Origin: PBB1 sp031390425
GTDB lineage: Bacteria; Pseudomonadota; Gammaproteobacteria; Burkholderiales; Burkholderiaceae_C
NCBI GenBank assembly: GCA_031390425.1
Contig: JANMTL010000044.1
Span: forward strand, 1-19,781
Length of the DNA: 19,781 nt
Direction: 5' to 3'
Shown: piece after piece, positions 6,544-14,007 of the stretch
Position numbering within the stretch: position 1 is the stretch's first letter
Layout of the letters: each line of letters starts with the position of its first letter
Notes under the pieces: model-generated
What the model saw: only the letters and a program-made list of their open reading frames with translations
The model's database searches: none
What the model was told of the DNA's origin: nothing
Position numbers and translations under genes: made by a program

Positions 6544-7533
6544 GTGAACCTCAGCGTGCTCGGCGCCGGTGCGTGGGGCACCGCGCTGGCGGTCAGCGCC
6601 AGCGCCCGTCACCCCACCGTGCTGTGGGCGCGCGATGCGGCACAAGCCCAAGCGATGCAGGCGCTGCGGCGCAACGCCCGCTACCTCGACACGGTCGAGC
6701 TGCCGCCATCGATCCGGATCAGCGCTGATTTCGACGCGGCCATCGAGCACGCCCGCAACGGGCTGCTGATCGTCGCCACGCCGATGTCCGGGCTGGCCCC
6801 GGTGCTGAACGCCTTGCCTCCAAGCCTGCAAGCCCCCGGCCTGTTTTGGCTGTGCAAAGGCTTCCAAGAAGGCACTGGCTGGCTGGGTCACGAGGTGGCC
6901 AGCCACGTCTGGCCCGGCGGGCGGGTCGGTGTGTTGTCGGGCCCGAGCTTCGCGCAGGAAGTCGCTCGCGGACAGCCGACCGCGCTGGTGGCGGCCAGCC
7001 ACGATCGTGCGCTGTGCGAGCAGGCAGTCGAGTTGCTGCACAGCGACAACCTGCGCATCTACACCTCCGACGATCCGATCGGCGTGGAGGTCGGCGGTGC
7101 AGTGAAGAACGTGATGGCGATCGCCACCGGTCTGGCCGACGGCCTTCAGCTCGGCCTCAACGCCCGCGCGGCGCTGATCACCCGCGGCCTCGCCGAGATG
7201 GTTCGGCTGGGTGTGGCGCTCGGCGCGCGTGCCGAGACCTTCATGGGCCTGAGCGGTCTGGGCGACCTGGTGCTGACGGCCACCGGCGACCTGTCGCGCA
7301 ACCGCCGCGTGGGCCTGCAACTGGCGCAGGGCCGAGCGTTGCTGCAGATCCTGACCGAGCTCGGGCACGTCGCGGAAGGTGTGTTCAGCGCCGCCACGGT
7401 TCTGCAACGCGCGCTGGCGCTCGGCGTCGAGATGCCGATCACTGCGGCCGTGGTCGCCGTGCTCGAAGGGCGCGTGACGCCCCGGCAGGGCGTCGAGCGG
7501 TTGATGGGCCGCGGCCCGCGATCTGAACGCTGA
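6544..7533 (+). CDS. gpsA: Glycerol-3-phosphate dehydrogenase [NAD(P)+]
   Basis: This 329-residue enzyme reduces dihydroxyacetone phosphate to sn-glycerol-3-phosphate, the backbone for phospholipids, in the cytoplasm. The dinucleotide-binding turn GAGAWGTALA is at residues 7-16, with LCKGF at 103-107 (K105) and SGPSFAQEVA at 132-141. The catalytic region VGGAVKNVMAIATG at 183-196 contains K188, and GLGDLVLTATGDLSRNRR at 238-255 is the family signature, with alanine where cysteine is common. The start chosen is GTG at 6544, which begins directly at the Rossmann strand. The gene ends 7 bp before the convergent trmL stop. Together with plsC it supplies two early steps of phospholipid synthesis within the window. 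Confidence 0.96.
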   Translation: MNLSVLGAGAWGTALAVSASARHPTVLWARDAAQAQAMQALRRNARYLDTVELPPSIRISADFDAAIEHARNGLLIVATPMSGLAPVLNALPPSLQAPGLFWLCKGFQEGTGWLGHEVASHVWPGGRVGVLSGPSFAQEVARGQPTALVAASHDRALCEQAVELLHSDNLRIYTSDDPIGVEVGGAVKNVMAIATGLADGLQLGLNARAALITRGLAEMVRLGVALGARAETFMGLSGLGDLVLTATGDLSRNRRVGLQLAQGRALLQILTELGHVAEGVFSAATVLQRALALGVEMPITAAVVAVLEGRVTPRQGVERLMGRGPRSER

Positions 7534-7540
7534 CCCGAGT

Positions 7541-8011
7541 TCAGTCGCCGCCCGCGTAGCCGTTTTGTCGCCAGGCCTCGAACACCGCGACCGCGACCGC
7601 ATTGCTCAAGTTGAGGCTGCGCTGTCCCGGCCGCAACGGCAGGCGCACCTGCTGCTCGGGCGCGAACGCACACCGCACGGGCTCGGGCAAGCCCGCCGTT
7701 TCCGAGCCGAAGACCAGCCAGTCTCCGGCCTGCCATGCCACGTTGGCGGGCGTGCGTCGGCCGCGGGTCGTGAAGGCGAAGCAGCGATCGGGCGCGGGCT
7801 GCATGTCCATGACGAACCGGTCCCAGGACGCGTGGCGCTGTACGCGCGCGTGCTCGTGGTAATCGAGCCCGGCGCGCTGCAGCAGCTTGTCGTCCATCGA
7901 AAAACCCAGCGGCTCGATCAGATGCAGCGCGCAGCCGGTGTTCGCGGCCAGGCGGATCACGTTGCCGGTGTTCGGCGGAATCTCGGGGTGCACCAGCACG
8001 ATGTTGAACAT
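7541..8011 (-). CDS. trmL: tRNA (cytidine/uridine-34-2'-O)-methyltransferase TrmL
   Basis: This 156-residue minimal SPOUT methyltransferase 2'-O-methylates the wobble base of certain tRNA-Leu species. The sequence has the TrmL start M-F-N-I-V-L-V-H-P-E-I-P-P-N-T-G-N (residues 1-17), the I-R-L-A-A-N-T-G segment that follows, LIEPLGF, and the knot-forming G-S-E-T-A-G-L-P stretch near residue 105. This is followed by LPLRPGQRSLNLSNAVAVA (about 125-143), the SAM-binding trefoil. Length equals that of the family with no extra RNA-binding domain. The ATG at 8011 is 2 bp from the end of comF upstream, so the two are probably co-transcribed. The 3' end nearly abuts gpsA tail to tail. Confidence 0.94.
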   Translation of the reverse strand: MFNIVLVHPEIPPNTGNVIRLAANTGCALHLIEPLGFSMDDKLLQRAGLDYHEHARVQRHASWDRFVMDMQPAPDRCFAFTTRGRRTPANVAWQAGDWLVFGSETAGLPEPVRCAFAPEQQVRLPLRPGQRSLNLSNAVAVAVFEAWRQNGYAGGD

Positions 8012-8013
8012 GC

Positions 8014-8745
8014 TCAGTGCCCGGGTGTCGGCGTGCGCGCAACGACCCAGACATGCACCGCGATCGCCCCCGCGGCCCGCAGCACCCGCGTCAGTTCGGC
8101 GGCGGTCGCCTGTGTCGTCATCACGTCGTCGACCAGCGTGATCGTGCGGCCCGCCAGCTCGGCCCGCCGCGTCGGTTCGACGGCGAACGCGCCGCGCACA
8201 TTGGCCATGCGCTGCTCACGCGGCAGCGACAGTTGGTGCGGCGTTTCCTTGACGCGCAGCAGCAGGGTGGCGTCGGTCGGGCACCTGAGCGTGCGCGCAC
8301 AACGGCGCGCGAGTTCCCACGACTGGTTGTAGCCGCGCTCACGCAGCCTGCGCGGCCCGAGCGGCACTGGCAACATCCAATCCGGAGGGTGCTGCGCGCG
8401 CTGCCGATGCGCGGCGACGAGCAGGTCGCTCATCGAATCGGCCAGGTCGAGCCCGTCGTTGAACTTGAAGTCGGCGATCAGGCGATCCCACGGATGCGCG
8501 TAATCGACCGCCGCCAGCGCGCTGTCGAAGGGCGGGGGCGACCGGACGCAGTCGCCGCACAGCTCGACGGCGGCCGGCACAGCGACGGCGCAGCGATGGC
8601 AGCGTCCGGTGAGCGCTGCAAAACGGTGGATGCAGCTTGAGCAGACCCGATCCCGGCCCCAGCCGCGACACACCGCACACAGGCTGGGCCAGCGGCGCCA
8701 CCAGGGCGGTTCGGAGAGGCGTGGCGACCCGGATTGCGCGTTCAC
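8014..8745 (-). CDS. comF: ComF family phosphoribosyltransferase-like protein
   Basis: This 243-residue protein has the ComF/GntX layout: N-terminal zinc-finger-like cysteine pairs followed by a type I phosphoribosyltransferase domain. ComF proteins are linked to natural DNA uptake, acting in the cytoplasm after the DNA enters. Four CxxC pairs are visible (C23/C26, C35/C38, C49/C52, C63/C66). The G-Y-N-Q-S motif lies near residues 138-142, and the PRPP loop ITLVDDVMTTQATA at 202-215. The reading frame stays open upstream to 9072, but that extension lies antisense to the methyltransferase gene. GTG at 8745 gives the normal family N-terminus and is the start I chose, though it is not certain. 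trmL follows 2 bp downstream. No other competence gene is in the window. Confidence 0.88.
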   Translation of the reverse strand: MNAQSGSPRLSEPPWWRRWPSLCAVCRGWGRDRVCSSCIHRFAALTGRCHRCAVAVPAAVELCGDCVRSPPPFDSALAAVDYAHPWDRLIADFKFNDGLDLADSMSDLLVAAHRQRAQHPPDWMLPVPLGPRRLRERGYNQSWELARRCARTLRCPTDATLLLRVKETPHQLSLPREQRMANVRGAFAVEPTRRAELAGRTITLVDDVMTTQATAAELTRVLRAAGAIAVHVWVVARTPTPGH

Positions 8746-8765
8746 GCCGTCAATATACTGGGACA

Positions 8766-9680
8766 ATGGCTGGTGGCTCCCCTTCAACGCAACGCCTGAT
8801 CGACGAGGTGGCCGTTGCCGCCACACAGCAACGCCTCGGGCGCCTGCCGGCGCCACCTTGGTTGCATGCCGAAATCGCGGGCCGTATGGCTGAACGGCTG
8901 GCCTTGTTCCGGATGGCGCCGCGTCGCGTGCTCGACTGGGGGTCGTTCCTCGGGGCCGGAGCGCCGTCGTTGATGGCGGCGTACCCCGACGCCGCGCTGA
9001 TCGCCGTCGAGCCGTCCGATGCTCTGGCGACGCGCAGTCGACAGGCGCTGCGGTCGCCCTGGTGGACCGCACGCCGCTGGAAGGCGCCGCCTGCTCAAGT
9101 GATCGTCGATTCGGCGGCGGCCAGCCCCGCCGACGCGCAACTGGTCTGGGCCAACATGGGGTTGCACGCGGTCAAAGACCCACCCGCATTGATGCAGCGC
9201 TGGCATCGCATGCTGTCGACCGGCGGTTTCGTGATGTTTTCGTGTCTGGGGCCGGACACGCTGCGCGAGTTGAGGGCGGTGTATGCCTGCCTGGGCTGGC
9301 CCGCACCGACGGTCGATTTCGTCGACATGCACGATCTCGGCGACATGCTGTTGCACGCCGGCTTCGCCGACCCGGTGATGGACCAGGAAACGCTCACGGT
9401 TCAGTGGGACAGCGCGCAGGCCCTGTGCAAGGACCTGCGCGGCTTGGGAGGCAATGCATCGACGGCGCGGGCCAGCGGCCTGCGCACGCCCCGTTGGCTG
9501 GCCCGCATGCAGTGTGAGTTGGACGCCTTGCGCGACGCGCAGGGTCGGCTCAGCCTGACCTTCGAGATCGTCTACGGCCACGCATTCAAGGCCACCCCGC
9601 CGACGACTGCTCCGGCACAGACGCAGGTTTCTCTGGAGGAGATGCGCCGACTGGTGCGAGAGGCCAAAAGGCCTGCTTGA
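8766..9680 (+). CDS. SAM-dependent methyltransferase, BioC / NDUFAF5-like
   Basis: This 304-residue class I methyltransferase resembles both BioC (malonyl-ACP O-methyltransferase of biotin synthesis) and NDUFAF5-type complex I assembly hydroxylases/methyltransferases. The N-terminal Q-R-L-G-R-L-P-A-P-P-W-L pattern precedes a degenerate SAM motif I, VLDWGSFLGAGA at residues 55-66, with serine and leucine in the usual glycine-rich turn. It is followed by I-A-V-E-P-S (79-84). NMGLHAVKDPPALMQRWHRM (130-149) and FSCLGPDTLRELR (158-170) fit the family, as does VDMHDLGDMLLHAGFADPVMD (186-206). The ATG at 8766 was chosen over a TTG at 8637 because the latter would overlap comF. No bio gene is near, so biotin function is not supported by context. 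Confidence 0.75.
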   Translation: MAGGSPSTQRLIDEVAVAATQQRLGRLPAPPWLHAEIAGRMAERLALFRMAPRRVLDWGSFLGAGAPSLMAAYPDAALIAVEPSDALATRSRQALRSPWWTARRWKAPPAQVIVDSAAASPADAQLVWANMGLHAVKDPPALMQRWHRMLSTGGFVMFSCLGPDTLRELRAVYACLGWPAPTVDFVDMHDLGDMLLHAGFADPVMDQETLTVQWDSAQALCKDLRGLGGNASTARASGLRTPRWLARMQCELDALRDAQGRLSLTFEIVYGHAFKATPPTTAPAQTQVSLEEMRRLVREAKRPA

Positions 9681-9704
9681 ACACCCCCTTTGTGGTCGTA
9701 TAAA
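9677..9704 (+). promoter_or_regulatory. Putative sigma70 promoter of the cytochrome oxidase cluster
   Basis: TTGAAC at 9677-9682 (-35-like) and TATAAA at 9699-9704 (-10-like) are separated by 16 bp and sit at the end of the methyltransferase gene, upstream of the DUF2244 gene. Initiation near 9711 would leave a leader of about 110-150 nt, depending on the DUF2244 start. No other comparable pair was seen before coxB, so this is the best candidate promoter for DUF2244-coxB-coxA and the following genes. Confidence 0.58.
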
Positions 9705-9818
9705 CTCATCGGTGTTGGTTCGCCGACCCAAGCAGCGTTGAAGCGTCGATTCGACTCAGCGCCTCCTTATCCGCCAGAGCCGGTGGTCAACCGCCCGGCC
9801 TCACGCAGTACCCGCAGG

Positions 9819-10388
9819 ATGTCCGCTCAACCCTCTTTTTCTGCTTCAGGCGCCCGTGCGATGCCCGCGGCCTGGTACTTCGGTACCGAGAGTGGTTCGG
9901 CGGTCGGCGAGTGGTCGGTCCAGTGGATATTGAAGCGGAATTGTTCGATGGCACCGCGCCAGTTGTTCGCCTTGTTCGGCGGCCTGTGCCTGCTGTCGTT
10001 GACCATCGCGGGTTATTTTTGGCTGCTGGGCGCCACGATGATCATGACATTTGCGTCGATTGAACTTGCCGCGGTCGGCATCGCATTGTTGGTGTACTCC
10101 CGACACGCCGCAGACCACGAAAACATCGCGATGCGCGGTGGGCGCCTCACGGTAGAGCACACCTCGGGCAGCCTGGTCGAGACCGCCGAATTTGCGCCTG
10201 AATGGGTCAGCGTCGAGCCGGTGACCGGCGACGAATCGCTGATCGAGGTGTCCGGTCAAGGACGCAGGATAGAAGTCGGGCGATTTGTGCGCCCGGAGTT
10301 GCGGCGACAGTTGGCCAATGAATTGCGGCAAGCAGTTCGTCTGGCCCGAACCCGGCCGCAGGGTGCTTTGCCATCGGCAGAGTTTTGA
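9819..10388 (+). CDS. DUF2244 two-TM membrane protein upstream of coxB
   Basis: This 189-residue protein matches the DUF2244 family, conserved beside cytochrome oxidase genes but of unknown function. Two membrane segments (about residues 49-70 and 72-93) are joined by a very short turn. A soluble C-terminal domain follows, with SGQGRRIEVGRFVRPELRRQ (145-164) as its most conserved stretch; the N-terminal W-x-L-K-R-N-C-S motif (36-43) is also typical. The start is uncertain. ATG at 9819 is used here, but AGGA abuts it rather than sitting at normal spacing. ATG at 9861 (175 residues), with CAGG 10 nt upstream, is a realistic alternative. The gene ends 17 bp before coxB, so it is very likely co-transcribed and may act in oxidase assembly or stability; that role is inferred. 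Confidence 0.8.
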   Translation: MSAQPSFSASGARAMPAAWYFGTESGSAVGEWSVQWILKRNCSMAPRQLFALFGGLCLLSLTIAGYFWLLGATMIMTFASIELAAVGIALLVYSRHAADHENIAMRGGRLTVEHTSGSLVETAEFAPEWVSVEPVTGDESLIEVSGQGRRIEVGRFVRPELRRQLANELRQAVRLARTRPQGALPSAEF

Positions 10389-10405
10389 CAACACGAGCAG
10401 TCACT

Positions 10406-11578
10406 ATGAATAAGATGAAAGCACTTTGCACGAAGGCTGGGCAAGCCGTCACGGGCTTCGGCCTGTGGGTGGCCACGACGCTGGCTGTTGCGGTCAACGA
10501 TTTGCCCGGCGGCCCCGCCGTCAATCAGCTCGATTTGCACCCGGCAGTGACGCAGATTGCCGCAGATCAGCGCTGGTTGCATTACTTCATGATGGTCATC
10601 TGCATGGTGATCTTCGTCGGCGTGTTCGGGGTCATGTTCTATTCGATCTTGATGCACCGCAAGGACAAGGGCGCCAAGGCGGCCAACTTCCACGAGAGCA
10701 CCACGGTCGAGATCATTTGGACCATCGTGCCGTTTCTCATCGTCATCTTGATGGCACTGCCAGCGACCAAGGTCGTGGTCGCGATGAAAGACACCAGCTC
10801 GGCCGACCTCACGATCAAGACCACCGGCATGCAGTGGAAGTGGGGCTACGACTACCTGAAGGGCGAGGGCGAGGGCATCGGTTTCGTCTCGACCATCGAC
10901 CCGGCGCACCGTCAGATGTCCGATTCGGGCCAGCCGTCCGGCGACGACTACCTGCTCAAGGTCGACAACCCGCTGGTCGTTCCGGTCGACAAGAAGATCC
11001 GCATCATCACCACCGCCAATGACGTCATCCACGCATTCATGGTGCCGGCCTTCGGGATCAAGCAAGATGCGATTCCCGGCTTTGTGCGCGACACCTGGTT
11101 CCGCGCCGAGAAGACCGGCGATTTCTACGGCCAGTGCGTCGAGCTGTGCGGCAAGGAGCACGCCTACATGCCGATCCACGTGAAGGTGGTGTCGCAGGCC
11201 GACTACACCAAGTGGGTCGAAGGCAAGCGCGCCGAAATGTCGGCCAAGGCAGACGATCCGGGCAAGGTCTGGGAGCTGGCCGATCTGAGCGCGCGCGGCG
11301 AGAAGGTCTACAACGCCAACTGCGCCGCCTGCCACCAGGCGAATGGCATGGGCGCGGGTCCGATCAAGGCCATCGACGGCGCTGCCGTCGTGCTGGACGC
11401 CGACAAGACCAAGCAGATTGCCGTGTTGCTCAACGGCCAGAACAATGGGGCCATGCCTGCCTGGAAGCAGCTCTCGGACACCGAAATCGCTGCCGTGATC
11501 ACCTACACCAAGAACAACTGGTCCAACAAGACCGGTCAGGTGGTGCAGCCGGCCGAAGTCGTCGCCGCCCGCCAGTAA
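10406..11578 (+). CDS. coxB: Cytochrome c oxidase subunit II with fused cytochrome c domain (caa3-like)
   Basis: This 390-residue subunit II takes electrons from cytochrome c and passes them via the binuclear CuA centre to subunit I. It has an N-terminal hydrophobic signal or leader segment (about residues 14-31), two membrane helices (about 59-82 and 103-122), and a periplasmic cupredoxin domain. CuA ligands are visible as H209, then C244-x3-C248-x3-H252 and M255. A C-terminal class I cytochrome c domain adds the heme site C306-A-A-C309-H310 and a likely axial methionine at M350 (G-A-M-P-A-W). The fused heme is the defining feature of caa3-type enzymes. ATG at 10406 was chosen over TTG at 10385, which overlaps the DUF2244 stop. 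coxA follows after 42 bp. Confidence 0.96.
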   Translation: MNKMKALCTKAGQAVTGFGLWVATTLAVAVNDLPGGPAVNQLDLHPAVTQIAADQRWLHYFMMVICMVIFVGVFGVMFYSILMHRKDKGAKAANFHESTTVEIIWTIVPFLIVILMALPATKVVVAMKDTSSADLTIKTTGMQWKWGYDYLKGEGEGIGFVSTIDPAHRQMSDSGQPSGDDYLLKVDNPLVVPVDKKIRIITTANDVIHAFMVPAFGIKQDAIPGFVRDTWFRAEKTGDFYGQCVELCGKEHAYMPIHVKVVSQADYTKWVEGKRAEMSAKADDPGKVWELADLSARGEKVYNANCAACHQANGMGAGPIKAIDGAAVVLDADKTKQIAVLLNGQNNGAMPAWKQLSDTEIAAVITYTKNNWSNKTGQVVQPAEVVAARQ

Positions 11579-11620
11579 CCTTTATCCGCCAAACGTCCAG
11601 TCGTTCCAGAAGGATTCGCC

Positions 11621-13246
11621 ATGAGTGCAGTACTCGACCACCCCGGTGACCACGGTCACGCTCACGATCATGATCACGGCGCACCCCGCGGCTGGCGCCG
11701 CTGGTTGTACGCGACGAACCACAAAGACATCGGCACGATGTACCTGTTGTTCTCGTTCTCGATGCTGATCGTCGGCGGCATCCTGGCGATGGTCATCCGC
11801 GCCGAGTTGTTTCAGCCGGGCCTGCAGTTCGTCAATCCGCAGCTGTTCAACCAGCTCACCACGATGCACGGGCTGATCATGGTGTTCGGCGCGATCATGC
11901 CGGCGTTTGTGGGCTTTGCGAACTGGATGATCCCGCTGCAGATCGGTGCGGCCGACATGGCCTTCGCGCGGATGAACAACCTCAGCTTCTGGCTGTTGAT
12001 TCCGGCCGGCCTGACCTTGGTCGGCTCGTTCTTCATGCCCGGTGGTGCACCCGCGGCCGGCTGGACGCTTTATGCGCCGCTGACGCTGCAGATGGGCCCA
12101 TCGATGGACGCCGGCATCTTCGCGATGCACATCCTCGGCGCCAGCTCGATCATGGGTTCGATCAACATCGTCGTCACCATCTTGAACATGCGCGCGCCCG
12201 GCATGACGCTGATGAAGATGCCGCTGTTTTGCTGGACCTGGCTGATCACCGCCTACTTGCTGATCGCGGTAATGCCGGTGCTCGCCGGTGCGATCACGAT
12301 GACGCTGACCGATCGCCACTTCGGCACCAGCTTCTTCAACCCCGCTGGCGGCGGCGACCCGGTGATGTATCAGCACATTTTCTGGTTCTTCGGCCACCCC
12401 GAGGTCTACATCATGATCTTGCCGGCTTTCGGCATCGTCAGCGCGATCATTCCCGCCTTTGCCCGCAAGCGCCTGTTCGGCTACACGTCGATGGTCTATG
12501 CGACGGCGTCGATCGCGATCTTGTCGTTCATGGTCTGGGCGCACCACATGTTCACCACCGGCATGCCGGTGACCGGGCAGTTGTTCTTCATGTACGCGAC
12601 GATGCTGATCGCGGTGCCCACCGGCGTGAAGATCTTCAACTGGATCGCCACCATGTGGCGCGGCTCGATGACCTTCGAGACGCCGATGCTGTTTGCCGTC
12701 GGCTTCATCTTCGTGTTCACGATGGGCGGCTTCACCGGCCTGATCCTGTCGGTTGCGCCGGTCGACATCCAGATGCAGGACACCTACTACGTCGTGGCAC
12801 ATTTCCACTATGTACTGGTGGCCGGCTCGCTGTACGCCATGTTCGCAGGCGTCTACTACTGGGGCCCCAAGTGGACTGGCGTGATGTACAACGAAACGCG
12901 CGGCAAGATCCACTTCTGGGGTTCGTTGATTTTCTTCAACGTCACCTTCTTCCCGATGCACTTCCTGGGGCTGGCCGGCATGCCACGTCGGTATGCCGAC
13001 TACCCGATGCAGTTCGCCGACTTCAATGCGCTGGCGTCGCTTGGCGCCTTCGGCTTCGGTTTGATGCAGGTGTACTTCTTCTTCTTCGTCGTGCTGCCGA
13101 TGATGCGCGGCAAGGGCGAGCCCGCACCCGCCAAGCCGTGGGAAGGTGCTGAGGGCCTGGAGTGGGAGCTGCCGTCGCCGGCGCCGTTCCACACCTTCGA
13201 AACGCCACCGAAGTTGAACGCGTCGGCCACCAAGATCATTGCCTGA
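11621..13246 (+). CDS. coxA: Cytochrome c oxidase subunit I (A1-type heme-copper oxidase)
   Basis: This 541-residue, roughly twelve-helix catalytic subunit holds heme a and the heme a3-CuB site, reducing oxygen to water while pumping protons. AGAAGGA at 11608-11614 precedes the ATG by 6 nt. Ligands are visible: H83 in T-M-H-G-L-I-M (heme a), H259 in WFFGHPEVY with Y263 as the cross-linked tyrosine, H308 and H309 (CuB), H394 (heme a3) and H396 (heme a). E261 next to H259 and K337 in VPTGVKIFNW mark a type A1 enzyme with D- and K-channels. The N-terminus (residues 6-20) is rich in His and Asp. The gene sits between coxB and a 37-residue assembly protein. Confidence 0.98.
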   Translation: MSAVLDHPGDHGHAHDHDHGAPRGWRRWLYATNHKDIGTMYLLFSFSMLIVGGILAMVIRAELFQPGLQFVNPQLFNQLTTMHGLIMVFGAIMPAFVGFANWMIPLQIGAADMAFARMNNLSFWLLIPAGLTLVGSFFMPGGAPAAGWTLYAPLTLQMGPSMDAGIFAMHILGASSIMGSINIVVTILNMRAPGMTLMKMPLFCWTWLITAYLLIAVMPVLAGAITMTLTDRHFGTSFFNPAGGGDPVMYQHIFWFFGHPEVYIMILPAFGIVSAIIPAFARKRLFGYTSMVYATASIAILSFMVWAHHMFTTGMPVTGQLFFMYATMLIAVPTGVKIFNWIATMWRGSMTFETPMLFAVGFIFVFTMGGFTGLILSVAPVDIQMQDTYYVVAHFHYVLVAGSLYAMFAGVYYWGPKWTGVMYNETRGKIHFWGSLIFFNVTFFPMHFLGLAGMPRRYADYPMQFADFNALASLGAFGFGLMQVYFFFFVVLPMMRGKGEPAPAKPWEGAEGLEWELPSPAPFHTFETPPKLNASATKIIA

Positions 13247-13254
13247 CCTCCGTC

Positions 13255-13368
13255 ATGACCACGCCCGAACAGAAAAAGCAAAACCTCCGACTGGGGCTGA
13301 TCCTGGGCTCGATCGCGGTCGTGTTTTTGGTCGGGTTCGTCGCCAAGGCGGCGTTGTTCGGGCTCTGA
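13255..13368 (+). CDS. Cytochrome oxidase small assembly protein (37 aa, single TM)
   Basis: This very short gene encodes 37 residues starting at ATG 13255, 8 bp after coxA stops, and ending 3 bp before ctaG. It has a charged N-terminus (T-P-E-Q-K-K-Q-N-L-R) and a single membrane helix (about residues 13-35) with small and hydrophobic residues. Comparable microproteins in the same coxA-ctaG gap are annotated in Burkholderiales as cytochrome oxidase small assembly protein. Its tight packing and clean membrane helix argue that it is real. It may help CuB insertion with CtaG, or bind subunit I, but nothing in the sequence shows a metal site. An upstream in-frame ATG at 13162 would place most of the product inside coxA and is rejected. 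Confidence 0.8.
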   Translation: MTTPEQKKQNLRLGLILGSIAVVFLVGFVAKAALFGL

Positions 13369-13371
13369 GCC

Positions 13372-14007
13372 ATGACGGATCCAGGCCCTCGTCCCTCGCG
13401 CGCGGCGGCGCTGCTGCGCGGCGATAACGCGCGCATGGTCGGCAAGCTGGTGGTCATCACGGCGATCATGTTCTGCTTCGGCTATGCGCTGGTGCCGATC
13501 TACAAAGCGATCTGCACGGCCCTGGGCCTCAATGTGCTGACGCTGTCCGAGAAGGTGGTGTCGGGTCGGGGGGGCGCTGGGGCGGGCGCCAACACGCAGG
13601 TCGATCGCAGCCGGACCATCACCGTCGAGTTCGATGCGAACGCGCGTGGCATCTGGAAGTTCAAGCCGGCGGTCAGCAGTGTCCAAGTGCACCCCGGTGA
13701 GCTTGCCACCGTGATGTACGAGTTCACCAACACCCAGAACCGCACGATGGCCGCGCAGGCGATCCCGAGCTACGCGCCGATGCAGGCTATGGCGCACTTC
13801 AACAAGTTGCAGTGCTTTTGTTTTAACGAGTACACGATGAAAGCCGGCGAGACCAAACAGTGGCCAGTGGTTTTCGTCATCGACCCGAAACTGCCGAAGG
13901 ACGTGACCACGATCACGCTGTCGTACACCTTCTTCGAAGTCGGTGGCAAGGTGCCGATGGCGCCCGAGGCTGCAGTGCCGGTCGATCCCAAGGCGCTGCG
14001 CTCATGA
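13372..14007 (+). CDS. ctaG: Cytochrome c oxidase assembly protein CtaG/Cox11
   Basis: This 211-residue protein delivers copper to the CuB site of subunit I. It has a cytoplasmic N-terminus, one membrane helix (about residues 23-42) and a periplasmic immunoglobulin-like domain. The copper-binding CFCF motif is at residues 148-151 (C148, C150), preceded by H-F-N-K-L-Q and followed by FNEYTMKAGE. The V-P-I-Y-K-A-I-C segment after the helix contains a further cysteine (C48), conserved in the family as part of copper transfer. A short glycine-rich stretch lies at residues 65-73. The ATG at 13372 lies 3 bp after the small assembly protein, and the stop overlaps the next gene as ATGA, indicating coupled translation within the cox operon. 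Confidence 0.96.
   Translation: MTDPGPRPSRAAALLRGDNARMVGKLVVITAIMFCFGYALVPIYKAICTALGLNVLTLSEKVVSGRGGAGAGANTQVDRSRTITVEFDANARGIWKFKPAVSSVQVHPGELATVMYEFTNTQNRTMAAQAIPSYAPMQAMAHFNKLQCFCFNEYTMKAGETKQWPVVFVIDPKLPKDVTTITLSYTFFEVGGKVPMAPEAAVPVDPKALRS

Noticed and set aside
6334..7602. A 422-codon open frame antisense to secB and gpsA.
   Set aside because: Both + strand genes are clear; the antisense translation lacks any domain pattern.
8746..9072. Upstream in-frame extension of comF on the - strand.
   Set aside because: It lies antisense to the methyltransferase gene and would add an N-terminal segment of about 109 residues not found in ComF proteins.
11582..13192. A 536-codon open frame antisense to coxA, with many His, Asp, Arg and Gln codons.
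   Set aside because: coxA is certain and fully motif-supported on the + strand. The antisense product is low complexity without any recognisable domain, a known by-product of GC-rich codon bias.
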